From assembly GCF_011045195.1 (NCBI RefSeq), contig NZ_CP049200.1, positions 356,518-420,517 of the forward strand: a DNA stretch of 64,000 nucleotides. The letters are read 5' to 3'. Positions 8,458 through 18,141 of this stretch are shown here, piece by piece; positions within the stretch are counted from its first letter, which is position 1, and the number at the start of each line of letters is the position of its first letter. Below the pieces are notes generated by a model. The model saw nothing but the letters and a program-made list of their open reading frames with translations, was not told where the DNA came from and ran no database searches. Origin of the DNA: Caulobacter soli. Its GTDB lineage: Bacteria > Pseudomonadota > Alphaproteobacteria > Caulobacterales > Caulobacteraceae. Position numbers and translations under genes: made by a program.

Positions 8458-8886
8458 TTAATCTTGGCGTAGGTGACAAGCAGGCGCCGGGCTTCGAAAG
8501 CTTCGGTCGCGACCATGGCACGGGTCGGTGCAAGTGGTCAACTTATTTGACTTATAGCATATCTTATTGGGAATACTAGAAACTTTCTCTTCTACGAGAA
8601 TGCTTTCATAGTCCTGACCTCCGTAGAATATTCCGATGATGATAACTTCAGCGTCTTTCACGGTGTAAGTGATGGTGGTCCGCCGAAAGGGGAGGGTGCG
8701 TAGGCCGGGCCTTACGTCGAACCTTGGGGCGCCACGCTCAGGGAAGGCGCTCAACGTCTCGCATCGATCCACGATCGCATTGGTGAAGCGGGTCGCCGTT
8801 GCTGACGAGGCCTCCGCGGCAAGGACCGATAGAGATCAACGAGCTGAGCTTCCACTTCAGGTGTAGGCTATCGTGCGGATGGGCAT
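8458..8886 (-). pseudogene. ParE/RelE-type toxin, disrupted by compensating frameshifts
   Basis: From the ATG at 8886 the frame reads MPIRTIAYT and stops at TGA (8859-8857). The expected next ParE segment, EVEAQLVDLYR, is found one frame over (about 8856-8827). The rest (LAAEASSATATRFTNAIVDR, RPGLRTLPFRRTTITY, IFYGGQDYESIL) returns to the first frame and runs to 8458. Put together this is a normal ParE fold, including the hallmark RPGLRT and FYGGQDYE motifs, plus an unusual 35-residue tail. A truncated product could start at GTG 8772 but would lack the first helices. The upstream minus-strand frame ending at the overlapping TGATG (8888-8884) reads QDIRATLTAEQERATKA, perhaps the end of a cognate antitoxin. 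Confidence 0.7.
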
Positions 8887-9073
8887 CAGGCCTTGGTCGC
8901 GCGCTCTTGTTCTGCCGTTAGCGTTGCGCGGATATCCTGGCTCGACCTTCCGCGCGCTCGCAAGGTTTGCGAACAGCGACAGTCGCAGGGTTTGGAGTCA
9001 GAAAATCAGCCTGGATCGGGCTCGAAATTTTTCGCGTCTAACAATAGTTATCGGAAGAAAGTGCGTTGCAGGC

Positions 9074-9448
9074 TCAGTGAGCGCGCCTATTCGCGCTTAT
9101 TTGTTCCTGCAGCGCTCGGGCCACTGAGCGAGCCGTTTCAGGACCGTCTTCATGTTCGATCTTCCGCACCATGCGGATCTTCTCACGCTCCCACATATCC
9201 TCCGCGAGGCGGTTGAAAATTGTGAAAAAGCCGATCCAGATGCCGGCCACAAGCGGCAAGCAGCCGAGCATCGTGATCCAGCTTGTGAGATTGGTGACGA
9301 GCATTGCTTCCGGATGATCGTTGGGGGTCCTGAAATTCAGGCACCCGACACCAATGACCAGGAGGACGGCCGCCACCGTAATGCGCTGGGCTGGGCGAAA
9401 GTTTGTTTTCATTGGGTTCTTTGGTGCAGAAAAGGGTCGCATACTCAC
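9074..9448 (-). CDS. Small two-helix membrane protein, unknown function
   Basis: The frame gives up to 124 residues. Two hydrophobic helices (about residues 24-42 and 57-78) are followed by a charged amphipathic tail (NRLAEDMWEREKIRMVRKIEHEDGPETARSVARAL). The start is uncertain: GTG at 9448 or ATG at 9412 (MKTNFRPAQ), and neither has a strong ribosome site. No family is recognised. It follows the membrane protein at 9553-10209 on the same strand by 104 bases. Confidence 0.5.
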   Translation of the reverse strand: MSMRPFSAPKNPMKTNFRPAQRITVAAVLLVIGVGCLNFRTPNDHPEAMLVTNLTSWITMLGCLPLVAGIWIGFFTIFNRLAEDMWEREKIRMVRKIEHEDGPETARSVARALQEQISANRRAH

Positions 9449-9552
9449 GTGAGGGTAGCAAATCGGAATTACAGCCTGTTGTATGCGCTTGGACCGGCCT
9501 TTTTGATGTCTTATCGGAAATTGGTCAACTTAATTGACCACATTGAGCTTGG

Positions 9553-10209
9553 CTAGTTGGACGGACGTCGGTTGCGATATCGAGCGGGAGCGACCCGACA
9601 GTGAGGCCGTGCGGCTGATCCAACAGTGAATCCCGTCCCCCGTTGTCGGTATCCCGGGACGCTTGATCTTGCTCGGCTCGATGTCGGTCCTGTGGCGGAC
9701 GACGAGAGGGCGTCGATATATAGCGTCAGGAAGCGCGGTGGCTTGATCTTCCGCCACCGCAGGAAGGTTCTAATGCCGAGGGCCACAACCAGACTGTATC
9801 CAAGGATGAGCTTTAAAACACCGAAGAGTACCAACGCACCCATGATCGAAAGAACAAAAACACCGCCAATACCGGGGCTGGCTCGTTTGCAAACCTGATA
9901 TCCCAGCACTAAACCCAAGACTTGAATCGCTAGGCTGGACGCAATTGCGAGAATGATCCATGACCATCTATCAACCTTGCCCGGCGCTCCACTCCCGATT
10001 GGTTTACTTGCCTGCCTTGCCAAATCGGTTGCTAGCAAGGATACGCCACTGATGCCCAAGAGAGCGGCTGCTACACCGTACATCAAAGCTTCGGGATTCT
10101 TGCTGGCGTCCCCACTGGTCACCCCCTCCAGCAGCACGGCGAACGCCAGCGCCAGGCCGTAGGTCGGGGTCATCTCGAAAGCTTGATGCTTGTCCGACAC
10201 TTCGCTCAT
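9553..10209 (-). CDS. Multi-pass membrane protein, unknown function
   Basis: The 218-residue protein has about four hydrophobic segments (residues 17-29, 43-62, 82-106 and 113-145). The last 55 residues are Ser/Arg-rich and do not look like a folded domain; they might be the result of a frame change, but no alternative frame is clearly better. The start at 10209 is supported by CGGGGGAGT upstream. No family is recognised. Confidence 0.55.
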   Translation of the reverse strand: MSEVSDKHQAFEMTPTYGLALAFAVLLEGVTSGDASKNPEALMYGVAAALLGISGVSLLATDLARQASKPIGSGAPGKVDRWSWIILAIASSLAIQVLGLVLGYQVCKRASPGIGGVFVLSIMGALVLFGVLKLILGYSLVVALGIRTFLRWRKIKPPRFLTLYIDALSSSATGPTSSRARSSVPGYRQRGTGFTVGSAARPHCRVAPARYRNRRPSN

Positions 10210-10361
10210 GACTCCCCCGAGGGTATAGCCCGCCGACTAAGGCGCAGCTTCAAGCTCTGAGTTCTGCACGGCTAGCGAGGGACGGTCCAGCGCGAGACGC
10301 CAGATCACATGTGGGCGCCTTGTGCTCGATGAGCCGGTGGGATTTACGTTGTCTGACTGAT

Positions 10362-10823
10362 TTAATTGAGCTTTTCGATCTTCAATTCGCGAAGCAGCTG
10401 TTCGGCCAAGCCCTTTGCCTTGCCAGGATCGGCGACCAGCTCTTCGATCTCCGCCCTGCGGTCGGCAGGCATCCGCTCAAGCCAATCTTCGCTTTTCATG
10501 TCGTAGTACAGCGACACCACCACGTTGTGGCCGGTCTGCCGAACGTGACGTTCAGCCCAGAGCTTGGCGTTCGGTCGGTTCTTTTCGCCGCAGTCCTGAC
10601 GCTCGGCCTTTTGCGCCATCAGCGTCTCGGTACAGACGAACGGCGTGTTGGTCGGCGCCGGCGGGATCTCGGCGGCTTCCATCGCCTCCCCGATCAGCGT
10701 GATGATCTTAGCCTGAAGGGAGCGTCCCGACTTGGCGCTCTGAGCATGGAGGAAGGCCTCCAACTGGGGGTGCAGTGTGAGCGACACCGCAGTCCGGCCA
10801 TCCACAGTCACATCGTTCGCCAT
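10362..10823 (-). CDS. Ribbon-helix-helix (Arc-type) DNA-binding-like protein
   Basis: The protein is about 153 residues. Its N-terminus (AVSLTLHPQLEAFLHAQSAK, then SGRSLQAKIITLIGEAM) matches the strand-helix-helix pattern of Arc/MetJ RHH proteins, with the 'SGRSLQAKI' turn typical of Arc-like antitoxins or regulators. The remaining hundred residues are unfamiliar, with a helical C-terminus (ADRRAEIEELVADPGKAKGLAEQLLRELKIEKL). The start could be GTG at 10835 or ATG at 10823; neither has a clear ribosome site. No partner toxin is adjacent, although a ParE remnant lies 1.5 kb downstream. A role as transcription regulator is inference. Confidence 0.55.
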   Translation of the reverse strand: MANDVTVDGRTAVSLTLHPQLEAFLHAQSAKSGRSLQAKIITLIGEAMEAAEIPPAPTNTPFVCTETLMAQKAERQDCGEKNRPNAKLWAERHVRQTGHNVVVSLYYDMKSEDWLERMPADRRAEIEELVADPGKAKGLAEQLLRELKIEKLN

Positions 10824-11120
10824 CGGTCGAGCCACCGTCGGATGTTGTGTGTGGAGATCATGCTCGCGAGTCGGGTAAATCCCAAGCAGACTCGGCGCTA
10901 ATAGATGTAAGGCCCCGTTGAATTTGGCTGCGGCTCCCCTGCTCTAGCGGCGCGGTCAGCGGCCTGTGGGAAGCTTGTGCTACACCCACCGACGTGCTTC
11001 CTGGAAAGCGGTAAGGGTTTCCGTTGTCCACTGCGCAAGCGCTAACTGGCCCCTGGCTTCGGGCGACGACACCCTCCCAGCACGAGCAAGCTCGACGCGG
11101 GAGGGCCTTCGCCGAGGGGC

Positions 11121-13526
11121 CTAGAACCGCAAGGACACTTCGGCCCCGAATTCCTGCGGCCGCCCCGGCGTGTAACGATCGATGCCGAAGCCGCCGAAGT
11201 AGCCCGTGCGGGCCACCTGGTAGAACTTGTCCAGGACGTTGGTCCCGTAGACGCTCGCCTTCCAGCCGCTGCTGGCGCGGGGCACGTAGTCGAGCCGGAA
11301 GCCGACCAGCGCATAGGCCGGCAGCTTGCAAGTGAAGGTCGCGCCCGACGGGCAATCCCACTTGGAGCTGATGCCCTTGACGTCGACGGCGGGGGTCAGG
11401 GTGCCGCCGGCCTGGCCGACATGGATGTCATACTGGATCGCGGCGCTGTAGCTGACCTTCGGTGCGGTGTTGACCGGCGTGTCCAACGTCAGCGACACGG
11501 CGTTGGGAAAGATCTTGTCGTACTCCTGATGCAGGACCGCGACGTTGCCCCGGATCGTCAGGTCGCGCACCGGCCGCCAGAGGACATCGCTCTCAAGACC
11601 CAGTTCATGGGCCGTGGCGGCGCTCTGGACCTGGCGGGTCGAAACCCCGCCGATCAGCACGTTCACGTTCGACTGGATGTCGCTGTACTTCTGATAGAAG
11701 CCCGACAGATTGAGCAGCAGGCTGCGCTCGAACAGCTCGGCCTTGATGCCGGCCTCGTACGACCACAGCTTTTCGGGGTTGTAGTAGGACAGGAACTTGC
11801 CGTCGGCCGGTTGCCCGCCCAGCTGCTGGTTGAACCCGCCCGCATTGTAGCCGTGCGCGGCCGACAGGTAGGTGAACACCTGGTCGTTCCAGCGATAGGA
11901 CAGCTGGACCTTGGGGTCGAAGCCCTCCCAGCTATGGCTGTCGGCGGCGGTGAAGGCCGGACCGGCGCAGTTCTTCACCCCGCCCAGGAACGAGTTGATG
12001 AACCAGCCGCAGGTCAGGGTCTGGGGCGTGGTCGAGCCGGGCAGCGTGCCCACGAAGGTCTTGGTGGTGTCCTCGGCGAAGAAGACGTAGCTCGACCCGG
12101 CCTTGTGATCGTGGGTGTAGCGGCCGCCCACCGTCAGTTCCAGCTTGGGCGTGACCTTGTAGGACGCCTGCGCGAAGGCCGCATAGCTCTCGTACTTCAG
12201 CGAGCTGTCATAGATATAGCCCAGCGGATCGATCCAGTCGGGCCCGGTGTCCTGCAGGAACGTCGTCTTCTGGTTGGCGTAGTAGAGGCCGCCCACGAAG
12301 TTGAGACGGTCGTCCAGCGCCGAGCCGCCCAGCGTCAGTTCCTGGGTGAACTGTTTGGTGCGGGTGTCGTCGTTCTCGGCGTAGATGTCGTTGGGGGTGT
12401 TGTCGCGGGGGGTGTAGTAGGCGGCGCGCGAGTCCCGGTAGGTCGTGACCGAGTGCAGCGCCAGATCGTCGGTGAGCTGATAGTTCAGCCGGTCATTGAA
12501 CGTATAGACCCGCGTGTGGTTGTAGGGTCCCTGACCGGCGTAGCGCCCCGGCGTGGCCGAATCCCCGCCCTTGCCCAGATCGGTGATCAAGCTGCTGGTC
12601 GGCGCGCTCAGGGTCGCCCCGCCATAAACCTGATACTTCTTGCCCAGCACCGGATAGGCGTCGCAGTACGAGACGCTGTGCAGGGCGTTATAGTTCTGGA
12701 TGTAGCCGGCGTTGTTGTCGCAGGCGATGGGAATGGTCGCGCCGCCGTCCGTGCGCGACTGGTTGTACTCGGCCAAGAGGTCGTTGGTCAGACGGCCCTG
12801 ATCGAAGCGAAGCTGGCCGCGCACCGAGCGGTTGTCGATATCGCCGCTGCGGCCGTCATCCAGGACGTGGGTGATGAAGCCCTTGGCGTTCTGGGTCCGG
12901 AAGCTCAGGCGGCCGTAGAGCCCGTCGGCGATCGGCACGTTGAGCGCGCCCTCGGTGTCGATCCTGTCGTAGCTGCCATAGCGGGCCTGCACGTAGCCGC
13001 CGAAGGTCCCGGTCGGCCGCTGGGTCGTCAGCAGCACCGCGCCGGCCGTCGTGTTCTTGCCAAACAACGTGCCTTGCGGGCCCTTGAGCACCTGCAGCGA
13101 GGCCAGGTCATAGAAGTAGAGATCGTTGCCCTCCTGGCGGCTGACATACATCTCGTCGACATAGAAGCCGGCCTTGGCGTCGGAGTTCACCTGGTTGGCG
13201 ACCTGGCCGATGCCGCGGATCGTGAAGCTGGCCGAACCGGACTCCTGGGGCAGCACCTCCAGGTTCGGCACGGCGCCGCGCAGGTCTTGGAAGTTACGGA
13301 CGTTCTGCTGGGCAAGATTGGCGCCCGACAGCACCGTGGCCGACACCGGCGTCGTCGCCAGCTTCTCGGTGCGCTTGCGCGCCGTCACCACGATCTCGCT
13401 GACTTCCGGGGCGCTCACGCCTTCCGAAGCCGAGACGTCCTTCGCCAGGGCGGCGCCGCCCAAGAGGCTGACGGCCAGCGCCGCGCTCGACACCGAAATC
13501 CACACATTCGTCTTTGTTCTTGTCAT
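11121..13526 (-). CDS. TonB-dependent outer-membrane receptor
   Basis: The 801-residue protein has a signal peptide (to about ALAK) and then the short TonB-box-like stretch EVSEIVVTARKR. A plug domain follows (about 50-160, LRGAVPNLEV, IRGIGQ, VLKGPQGTLFGKNTTAGAV), then a 22-strand-type barrel ending EVSLRF with terminal Phe. I chose 13526 because GGGGGA precedes the ATG and the signal peptide begins there. It belongs to the Caulobacterales/sphingomonad TonB receptor expansion that imports carbohydrates, aromatics or siderophores. The neighbours (patatin, 3-hydroxybutyrate dehydrogenase) do not identify the ligand. No SusD-like partner or FecR/sigma pair is present, so regulation is probably by a distal factor. 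Confidence 0.92.
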   Translation of the reverse strand: MTRTKTNVWISVSSAALAVSLLGGAALAKDVSASEGVSAPEVSEIVVTARKRTEKLATTPVSATVLSGANLAQQNVRNFQDLRGAVPNLEVLPQESGSASFTIRGIGQVANQVNSDAKAGFYVDEMYVSRQEGNDLYFYDLASLQVLKGPQGTLFGKNTTAGAVLLTTQRPTGTFGGYVQARYGSYDRIDTEGALNVPIADGLYGRLSFRTQNAKGFITHVLDDGRSGDIDNRSVRGQLRFDQGRLTNDLLAEYNQSRTDGGATIPIACDNNAGYIQNYNALHSVSYCDAYPVLGKKYQVYGGATLSAPTSSLITDLGKGGDSATPGRYAGQGPYNHTRVYTFNDRLNYQLTDDLALHSVTTYRDSRAAYYTPRDNTPNDIYAENDDTRTKQFTQELTLGGSALDDRLNFVGGLYYANQKTTFLQDTGPDWIDPLGYIYDSSLKYESYAAFAQASYKVTPKLELTVGGRYTHDHKAGSSYVFFAEDTTKTFVGTLPGSTTPQTLTCGWFINSFLGGVKNCAGPAFTAADSHSWEGFDPKVQLSYRWNDQVFTYLSAAHGYNAGGFNQQLGGQPADGKFLSYYNPEKLWSYEAGIKAELFERSLLLNLSGFYQKYSDIQSNVNVLIGGVSTRQVQSAATAHELGLESDVLWRPVRDLTIRGNVAVLHQEYDKIFPNAVSLTLDTPVNTAPKVSYSAAIQYDIHVGQAGGTLTPAVDVKGISSKWDCPSGATFTCKLPAYALVGFRLDYVPRASSGWKASVYGTNVLDKFYQVARTGYFGGFGIDRYTPGRPQEFGAEVSLRF

Positions 13527-14132
13527 TCCCCCGACCCCTGCCGCGACGCAGCGCAACGCTGCGTTGGTTACTCCTACTGGTTTGGTGGACAATTGGGTCG
13601 CAGAAAAAGTTCACGCGCCTAGAGCCCAGGTATCCCTGGTCAGATCGCGGCTAGCGCCTCCAGCCCCCCCCCAAGCGCCTTGAGCAAAGCGGGATCGACC
13701 ATACCCGCTGCAACGATAGGAAATCCTCCAGGGTTCGTGTACGGGCCCCGCCTATCGTGAGAAAAACTCGTGCCGCATGACGGGGCCGAAACCTGGAAGG
13801 GCGCGGCGAAACAATCGGGTGCTCGAAGAATCCATCCGGACAGGTTGCGGCGTCGTCCTAAAGCGGCGCGGTCGCAAGGAATGGCGCGCTGCGTCGGCCT
13901 CGCTCCACAATCCAGCACCCAAGGGGCGCCGCAGACCGCCTCGCGCGTCGGGTCTGCGGAGATTGGGCGGCTAAACTGACGTTCCCGACGCCCTATTGGA
14001 TGGGACCGGGGTGCGTTCGCGTTCAACAAGACCTGAACGCCGCGAAGCCGCCACGATCTGGGGAGCTTGCTGCACCGCACCATCTGACGATGGTCAGGTT
14101 GGTCGTCGCCCCAATCCCCGGAAGGATCCCTG
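13527..14132. other. Intergenic region between divergent genes
   Basis: These 606 bases separate the receptor (minus) from the operon starting at 14133 (plus). Open frames here have no coding character except perhaps a short minus-strand tail near 13640-13700 (VDPALLKALGGGLEALAAI) with a GGAGG-like site upstream; that may be a gene fragment. Both promoters must lie here. Confidence 0.4.
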
Positions 14133-14699
14133 ATGCGCCTGCCTCTGATCGCGCCCGCCGACCTCACCCCCGAGCAGAAACCCCTCTACGACGACATGCG
14201 ACAGGGGATCGCCGGCCACTTCAACGCCTTCAAGGTCGAGCGCGAGGACGGCGCGCTGATGGGCCCCTGGAACCCTTGGCTGCACGAGCCGTCGATCGGC
14301 AAGGCGATCTGGGACTTCACCCTGGCCATGACCGCCAATGCGGTGCTGGCCGACAATGTCCGGCAGATCGCCATCCTTGTGGTCGGCGCCCGCTACGACG
14401 CCGCTTACGAGATCTACGCCCACATCGCCGTCGCCGAGAAGGAAGGCATGCCGGCCGAGCGCCTGGCCACCCTGGTCGCCGACCTCAAGCCCAACGACCT
14501 GGCCAAGGACGAGAGTGTCGCCTTCGACGTGGCCTACGCCCTAAGCCGCGGCGGCGTGCTGCCCGAGCCGCTCTACGCCCTGGCGGTCAAGACCTTCGGC
14601 CAGCACGGGACCAACGAGCTGATCTATCTTGTCGGCCTCTACGCCCTGGTCTCGGTGACGCTGAACGGCTTCAACGTGCCGGTCCCCGAACGTGAGTAG
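14133..14699 (+). CDS. Carboxymuconolactone decarboxylase (AhpD-like) family protein
   Basis: The 188-residue all-helical protein contains LADNVRQIAILVVGARYDAAYEIYAHIAVAE, which matches the core helix of the carboxymuconolactone decarboxylase family. It lacks the CxxC of AhpD peroxidase partners, so it is closer to the 4-carboxymuconolactone decarboxylase-like enzymes found in many catabolic operons. The start follows GGAAGGA. It overlaps the patatin gene by 8 bases and heads a three-gene operon with bdhA. The actual substrate is unknown. Confidence 0.8.
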   Translation: MRLPLIAPADLTPEQKPLYDDMRQGIAGHFNAFKVEREDGALMGPWNPWLHEPSIGKAIWDFTLAMTANAVLADNVRQIAILVVGARYDAAYEIYAHIAVAEKEGMPAERLATLVADLKPNDLAKDESVAFDVAYALSRGGVLPEPLYALAVKTFGQHGTNELIYLVGLYALVSVTLNGFNVPVPERE

Positions 14700-15891
14700 T
14701 CGCCCGCAGAAGGCCGCCGCGCCGCCTGAGAAGCCCAAGGCCAACGCCACCGCCTTCGAGAGCGTGACGCTGCTTCTGCAAGGCGGCGGCGCGCTTGGCG
14801 CCTACCAGGCGGGAGTCTACGAGGCCTTGCTGGAGGCCAATGTCGAGCCGACCTGGATCGCCGGCATTTCGATCGGGGCGATCAACAGCGCCATCATCGC
14901 CGGCAACGCCCGGGAAAACCGCATCGCCCGGCTGCGCGAGTTCTGGGAGATCGTCAGCGCGCCCCGCGACGGCGGTTTGTCGAGCTTCTGGTCAGACATG
15001 CTGAACGGCGACGCGGCGCGCGGCTGGGTCAACCAGCTGGCGGCCGGCGAGATCATGGCCAAGGGCGTGGCCGGCTTCTTCCAGCCCCGCGTGCCGCCGC
15101 CTTTCCTGATGCCGGCCGGGGTGAGCGGATCGACCAGCTGGTACGACACCTCGGCCCTGCGCCCCACCCTGGAGCGGCTGGTCGACTTCGACCGCATCAA
15201 CGCCAGAACCATGCGCTTCAGTGTCGGGGCCGTGAACGTGCGAACCGGAAACTTCGCCTATTTCGACAACGAGACCGACACGATCCGGCCCGAGCACATC
15301 ATGGCCAGCGGCGCCCTGCCCCCGGCCTTCGAGGCGATCGAGATCGACGGTGAGTTCTACTGGGACGGCGGCATGGTCTCCAACACCCCGCTGGACTGGG
15401 TGCTGTCGGCGCGGTCGGACCTCGACACCCTGATCTTCCAGGTCGACCTGTGGAGCGCCCAGGGCGTGCTGCCGCGCGACCTGTCGGAGGTGGCGGTGCG
15501 GATGAAGGAGGTGCAGTTCTCCAGCCGCACCCGCGCGGCCACTGACAGCTTCAAGAAGCTGCAGAAGATGCGCGCCGCGTTCAACGAGCTGCTGGCCCAG
15601 ATGCCGCCCGAACTGGCCGCCACGCCCCAGGCGCGGCTGCTGGCCGAGGCCTCCGACCCGGCCGTCTACAACATCGTTCAGCTGGTCTATCGCTCGGCCA
15701 CCTATGAGGGCCAGTCCAAGGACTACGAGTTCTCGCGCCGGACGATGGAAGAGCACTGGGCGGCCGGTCGCCGCGACGCCTTGGCCACTCTGTCCCACCC
15801 CGAGGTCCTGACCCCGCCGACGGCGGCCCATTCGGTCCAGACCTTCGATTTCACCGCCCCCACGCCCTCCCCCGCAAAGGATCGACCATGA
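14692..15891 (+). CDS. Patatin-like phospholipase / lipid-ester hydrolase
   Basis: The 399-residue protein has the patatin oxyanion loop [12 protein letters not shown] (31-42), the nucleophile elbow GISIG with Ser60, and the catalytic Asp in DGG (Asp225, [10 protein letters not shown]). A C-terminal extension of about 110 residues is the kind found in the DUF3734 patatin group. The start is GTG (14692) inside the end of the previous gene. The stop overlaps the next ATG (ATGA at 15888). Tight coupling to 3-hydroxybutyrate dehydrogenase suggests a role in polyhydroxybutyrate or ketone-body turnover; that link is inference. Confidence 0.88.
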   Translation: MSSRPQKAAAPPEKPKANATAFESVTLLLQGGGALGAYQAGVYEALLEANVEPTWIAGISIGAINSAIIAGNARENRIARLREFWEIVSAPRDGGLSSFWSDMLNGDAARGWVNQLAAGEIMAKGVAGFFQPRVPPPFLMPAGVSGSTSWYDTSALRPTLERLVDFDRINARTMRFSVGAVNVRTGNFAYFDNETDTIRPEHIMASGALPPAFEAIEIDGEFYWDGGMVSNTPLDWVLSARSDLDTLIFQVDLWSAQGVLPRDLSEVAVRMKEVQFSSRTRAATDSFKKLQKMRAAFNELLAQMPPELAATPQARLLAEASDPAVYNIVQLVYRSATYEGQSKDYEFSRRTMEEHWAAGRRDALATLSHPEVLTPPTAAHSVQTFDFTAPTPSPAKDRP

Positions 15892-16670
15892 GCCTTCAAG
15901 ACAAGGTCGCCGTCATCACCGGCGCCGCCAGCGGCATCGGCAAGGACATCGCCAAGGAATTCCTGGCCAGTGGCGCCAAGGTGGCCATCGCCGACCTCAA
16001 TATCGAGGCGGCCAACGCCACCGCCCTGGAGTTCGATCCGAGCGGCGAACGCGCCTTCGGCGTCTCGATGGACGTCACCGACGAGGCCCAGGTCGAGGCC
16101 GGCATCGCCGCCGTCGCCGCCAAGTTCGGCGGCATCGACATCTTGGTCTCCAATGCCGGCATCCAGATCGTCGGCCCCATCGAGACCTACAAGTTCGCCG
16201 ACTGGAAGAAGTTGCTGGCCATCCACCTGGACGGCGCCTTCCTGACCACCCGCGCCTGCTTGCAGCATATGTACGCCCAAGGGCGCGGCGGCAGTGTGAT
16301 CTATATGGGCTCGGTGCACTCCAAGGAGGCCTCGGTGCTCAAGGCCCCCTACGTCACCGCCAAACACGGGCTGGAAGGACTGGCCAAGGTGGTGGCCAAA
16401 GAAGGCGCAAAGCACGGCGTGCGCGCCAATGTCATCTGTCCCGGCTTCGTCCGCACGCCGCTGGTCGAGAAGCAGATCCCCGAACAGGCCAAGGAGCTTG
16501 GCATCAGCGAGGAAGACGTCATCAAGACCGTGATGCTCAAGGACACCGTCGACGGCGAATTCACCACCGTCGACGACGTGGCCCGCACGGCGGTGTTCCT
16601 GGCCGGGTTCCCGACCAACGCCCTGACTGGCCAGTCGATCGTGGTCAGCCATGGCTGGTTCATGCAGTAG
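15888..16670 (+). CDS. bdhA: D-3-hydroxybutyrate dehydrogenase (short-chain dehydrogenase)
   Basis: The 260-residue classical SDR has the cofactor motif TGAASGIG (11-18), NAG (89-91) and catalytic Ser142, Tyr155 and Lys159. The C-terminal half carries features specific to 3-hydroxybutyrate dehydrogenases ([30 protein letters not shown]). It would oxidise 3-hydroxybutyrate to acetoacetate with NAD+, the last step of polyhydroxybutyrate use. It is the third gene of the operon and starts inside the stop of the patatin gene. Confidence 0.88.
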   Translation: MSLQDKVAVITGAASGIGKDIAKEFLASGAKVAIADLNIEAANATALEFDPSGERAFGVSMDVTDEAQVEAGIAAVAAKFGGIDILVSNAGIQIVGPIETYKFADWKKLLAIHLDGAFLTTRACLQHMYAQGRGGSVIYMGSVHSKEASVLKAPYVTAKHGLEGLAKVVAKEGAKHGVRANVICPGFVRTPLVEKQIPEQAKELGISEEDVIKTVMLKDTVDGEFTTVDDVARTAVFLAGFPTNALTGQSIVVSHGWFMQ

Positions 16671-16715
16671 AGATAGGCAGCTTGGCCTTCTCTTCCGTCG
16701 CGTCGATCGGCTCGC

Positions 16716-17648
16716 CTAGGCGTCGGGTGCGAGCGCTTCCGCCATCTCACGTAGGCGAAAGACCATCTTCTGATCGCTCTCGGCCAGTTTTTCGTAGCCC
16801 GCCCACGCCATCTCCTCGCTCAGGCCCTCGCGACCAGTGATGACGTGCCGGATGGGGTCGAAGTGCTGGAGCTGACCGATGAAGTGGCGGTTGTAGTATC
16901 GCGCCTCATCCACGCTCATCATGGTGTTAGAGAACGCGCCGTCGAAGTTGCCTAGCGCCAGGATCACCAGCGTGCAGGGATCCAGAGGCAGCATGTCGAC
17001 ATAGGGCGTCATGCCCGGCAGCGGCATACTGAGCGCGGGGTTGGAGGGCGCGGAGATCGTGAGAACGGGCGTGGTTGAAGCCCGCAACGGGATTGGCGAG
17101 CGCAGCACCCAAAGCCCGCAGCTCTCGAACTCTTCGCGGCTCCACAGCATGTTGGCGGCCATCAGGTTCATGAACGCCTTGGCGCCACCAGGCCGAGCGC
17201 GGATCGCGGCGTACATCGTCCGCTCCTCGTCGGTGAACGGGATCTTGCTATTGGGATCGGCCGCCATTTCGATCAGCTCCAACGAGGTCTGGAGCGCATG
17301 GGGCGTGCGGGCTTTGAAGTGCCGAACGAGCGCGTAGAGAACAGAGCGATCGCTGTGATCGAGGCTGTCTGAACGCCCCTCGGCGATCTTGCGCCAAGTG
17401 TCGCTTCTCGAAATCGGGGTTTCGATGCGCCTGTTGATCGTCGTCTCCACCGAGACCGGCGCGCCCTCGCCGTAGTGAACGTAGAAGTCCCGCTCGAACC
17501 CCAGGGTCTCGATCGACCGGACACTCCAGATCAGCCGCGAGCCGTTCTTGGCGACCGTCGCGATCTTCTTGCGCTCGGCGTCGACGGCAAAATTCCGCAG
17601 ATAGAACTGCGGGGCGTAGTGGTGATCGCGCGGTTCCGACGAGTTCAT
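16716..17648 (-). CDS. DUF4238-family protein
   Basis: The 310-residue soluble protein opens with DHHYAPQFYLRNFA, the diagnostic start of DUF4238 proteins (HHYxPxFYLRxF). There is no signal peptide or membrane helix. Members of this family are scattered in bacteria, often in variable regions, and have no established activity; conserved His/Asp residues make a nuclease-like role imaginable but untested. The start follows GAGG. It converges on bdhA and diverges from the tubulin-like gene, from which it is separated by 493 bases. Confidence 0.75.
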   Translation of the reverse strand: MNSSEPRDHHYAPQFYLRNFAVDAERKKIATVAKNGSRLIWSVRSIETLGFERDFYVHYGEGAPVSVETTINRRIETPISRSDTWRKIAEGRSDSLDHSDRSVLYALVRHFKARTPHALQTSLELIEMAADPNSKIPFTDEERTMYAAIRARPGGAKAFMNLMAANMLWSREEFESCGLWVLRSPIPLRASTTPVLTISAPSNPALSMPLPGMTPYVDMLPLDPCTLVILALGNFDGAFSNTMMSVDEARYYNRHFIGQLQHFDPIRHVITGREGLSEEMAWAGYEKLAESDQKMVFRLREMAEALAPDA

Positions 17649-18141
17649 GCAAGCCTCGGACTATCTCAAGATGAGGCTGGCGGGATTTTGGGCGGCCTCC
17701 ATCGCGTCACCGACTTCACCGGCCAATCGGCCACCGGAACGTCGCGCGCTATCGGTCGCATCCCTCGATCTGATGTTGTCGCCCAAGAGGATGGGCCCGA
17801 GTCGCCGAATTTCGAAATGGCGTTCGCTGAAACGCCGTCGCTGGGATGAGCGCCGACGAACTGACCGACGCGGCTGGCGATTGGAGCGGACATGACCTGA
17901 TCGAAACGCGGCATCTCTGCCGTCGAACGTCATTCGACAAGGGCGCCATAGCCGGGTGTTCAGCCAGCGGGTCAATTAAGCCAGATGGGGAACGGTGTCA
18001 GGAGCTGCACATCAGCGGGAAGGTTCCCGCTCCGGTTACCGTTGGTCAGTGCAGGCGCCACACAACCTTACACGGCATTGGCGATCGTCACAAAACCTTT
18101 GCGGCAGGTTGTTAGCGATTTCCCGCTTGGGGGAAATTCTT
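17649..18141. other. Divergent intergenic region before the tubulin-like operon
   Basis: I see no credible gene here; the open frames on both strands lack coding bias. The region must hold promoters for the DUF4238 gene (minus) and the tubulin-like operon (plus). CTTGGGGGAAATTCTT at its right end is the ribosome site for the latter. Confidence 0.5.

Noticed and set aside
11421-13622. 733-residue plus-strand open frame
   Set aside because: It lies antisense to the TonB-dependent receptor and has no domain or signal content; it is a GC-driven shadow.
13640-14167. 175-residue minus-strand open frame in the receptor/CMD intergenic region
   Set aside because: Composition is Arg/Pro-rich and it extends into the CMD gene antisense; only its last 20 residues look protein-like, which is not enough for a gene call.
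17995-18141. 49-residue N-terminal extension of the tubulin-like protein
   Set aside because: The extension is not tubulin-like; MNHLLIGLGGTGGR at 18142 is the true fold start and has a strong ribosome site.
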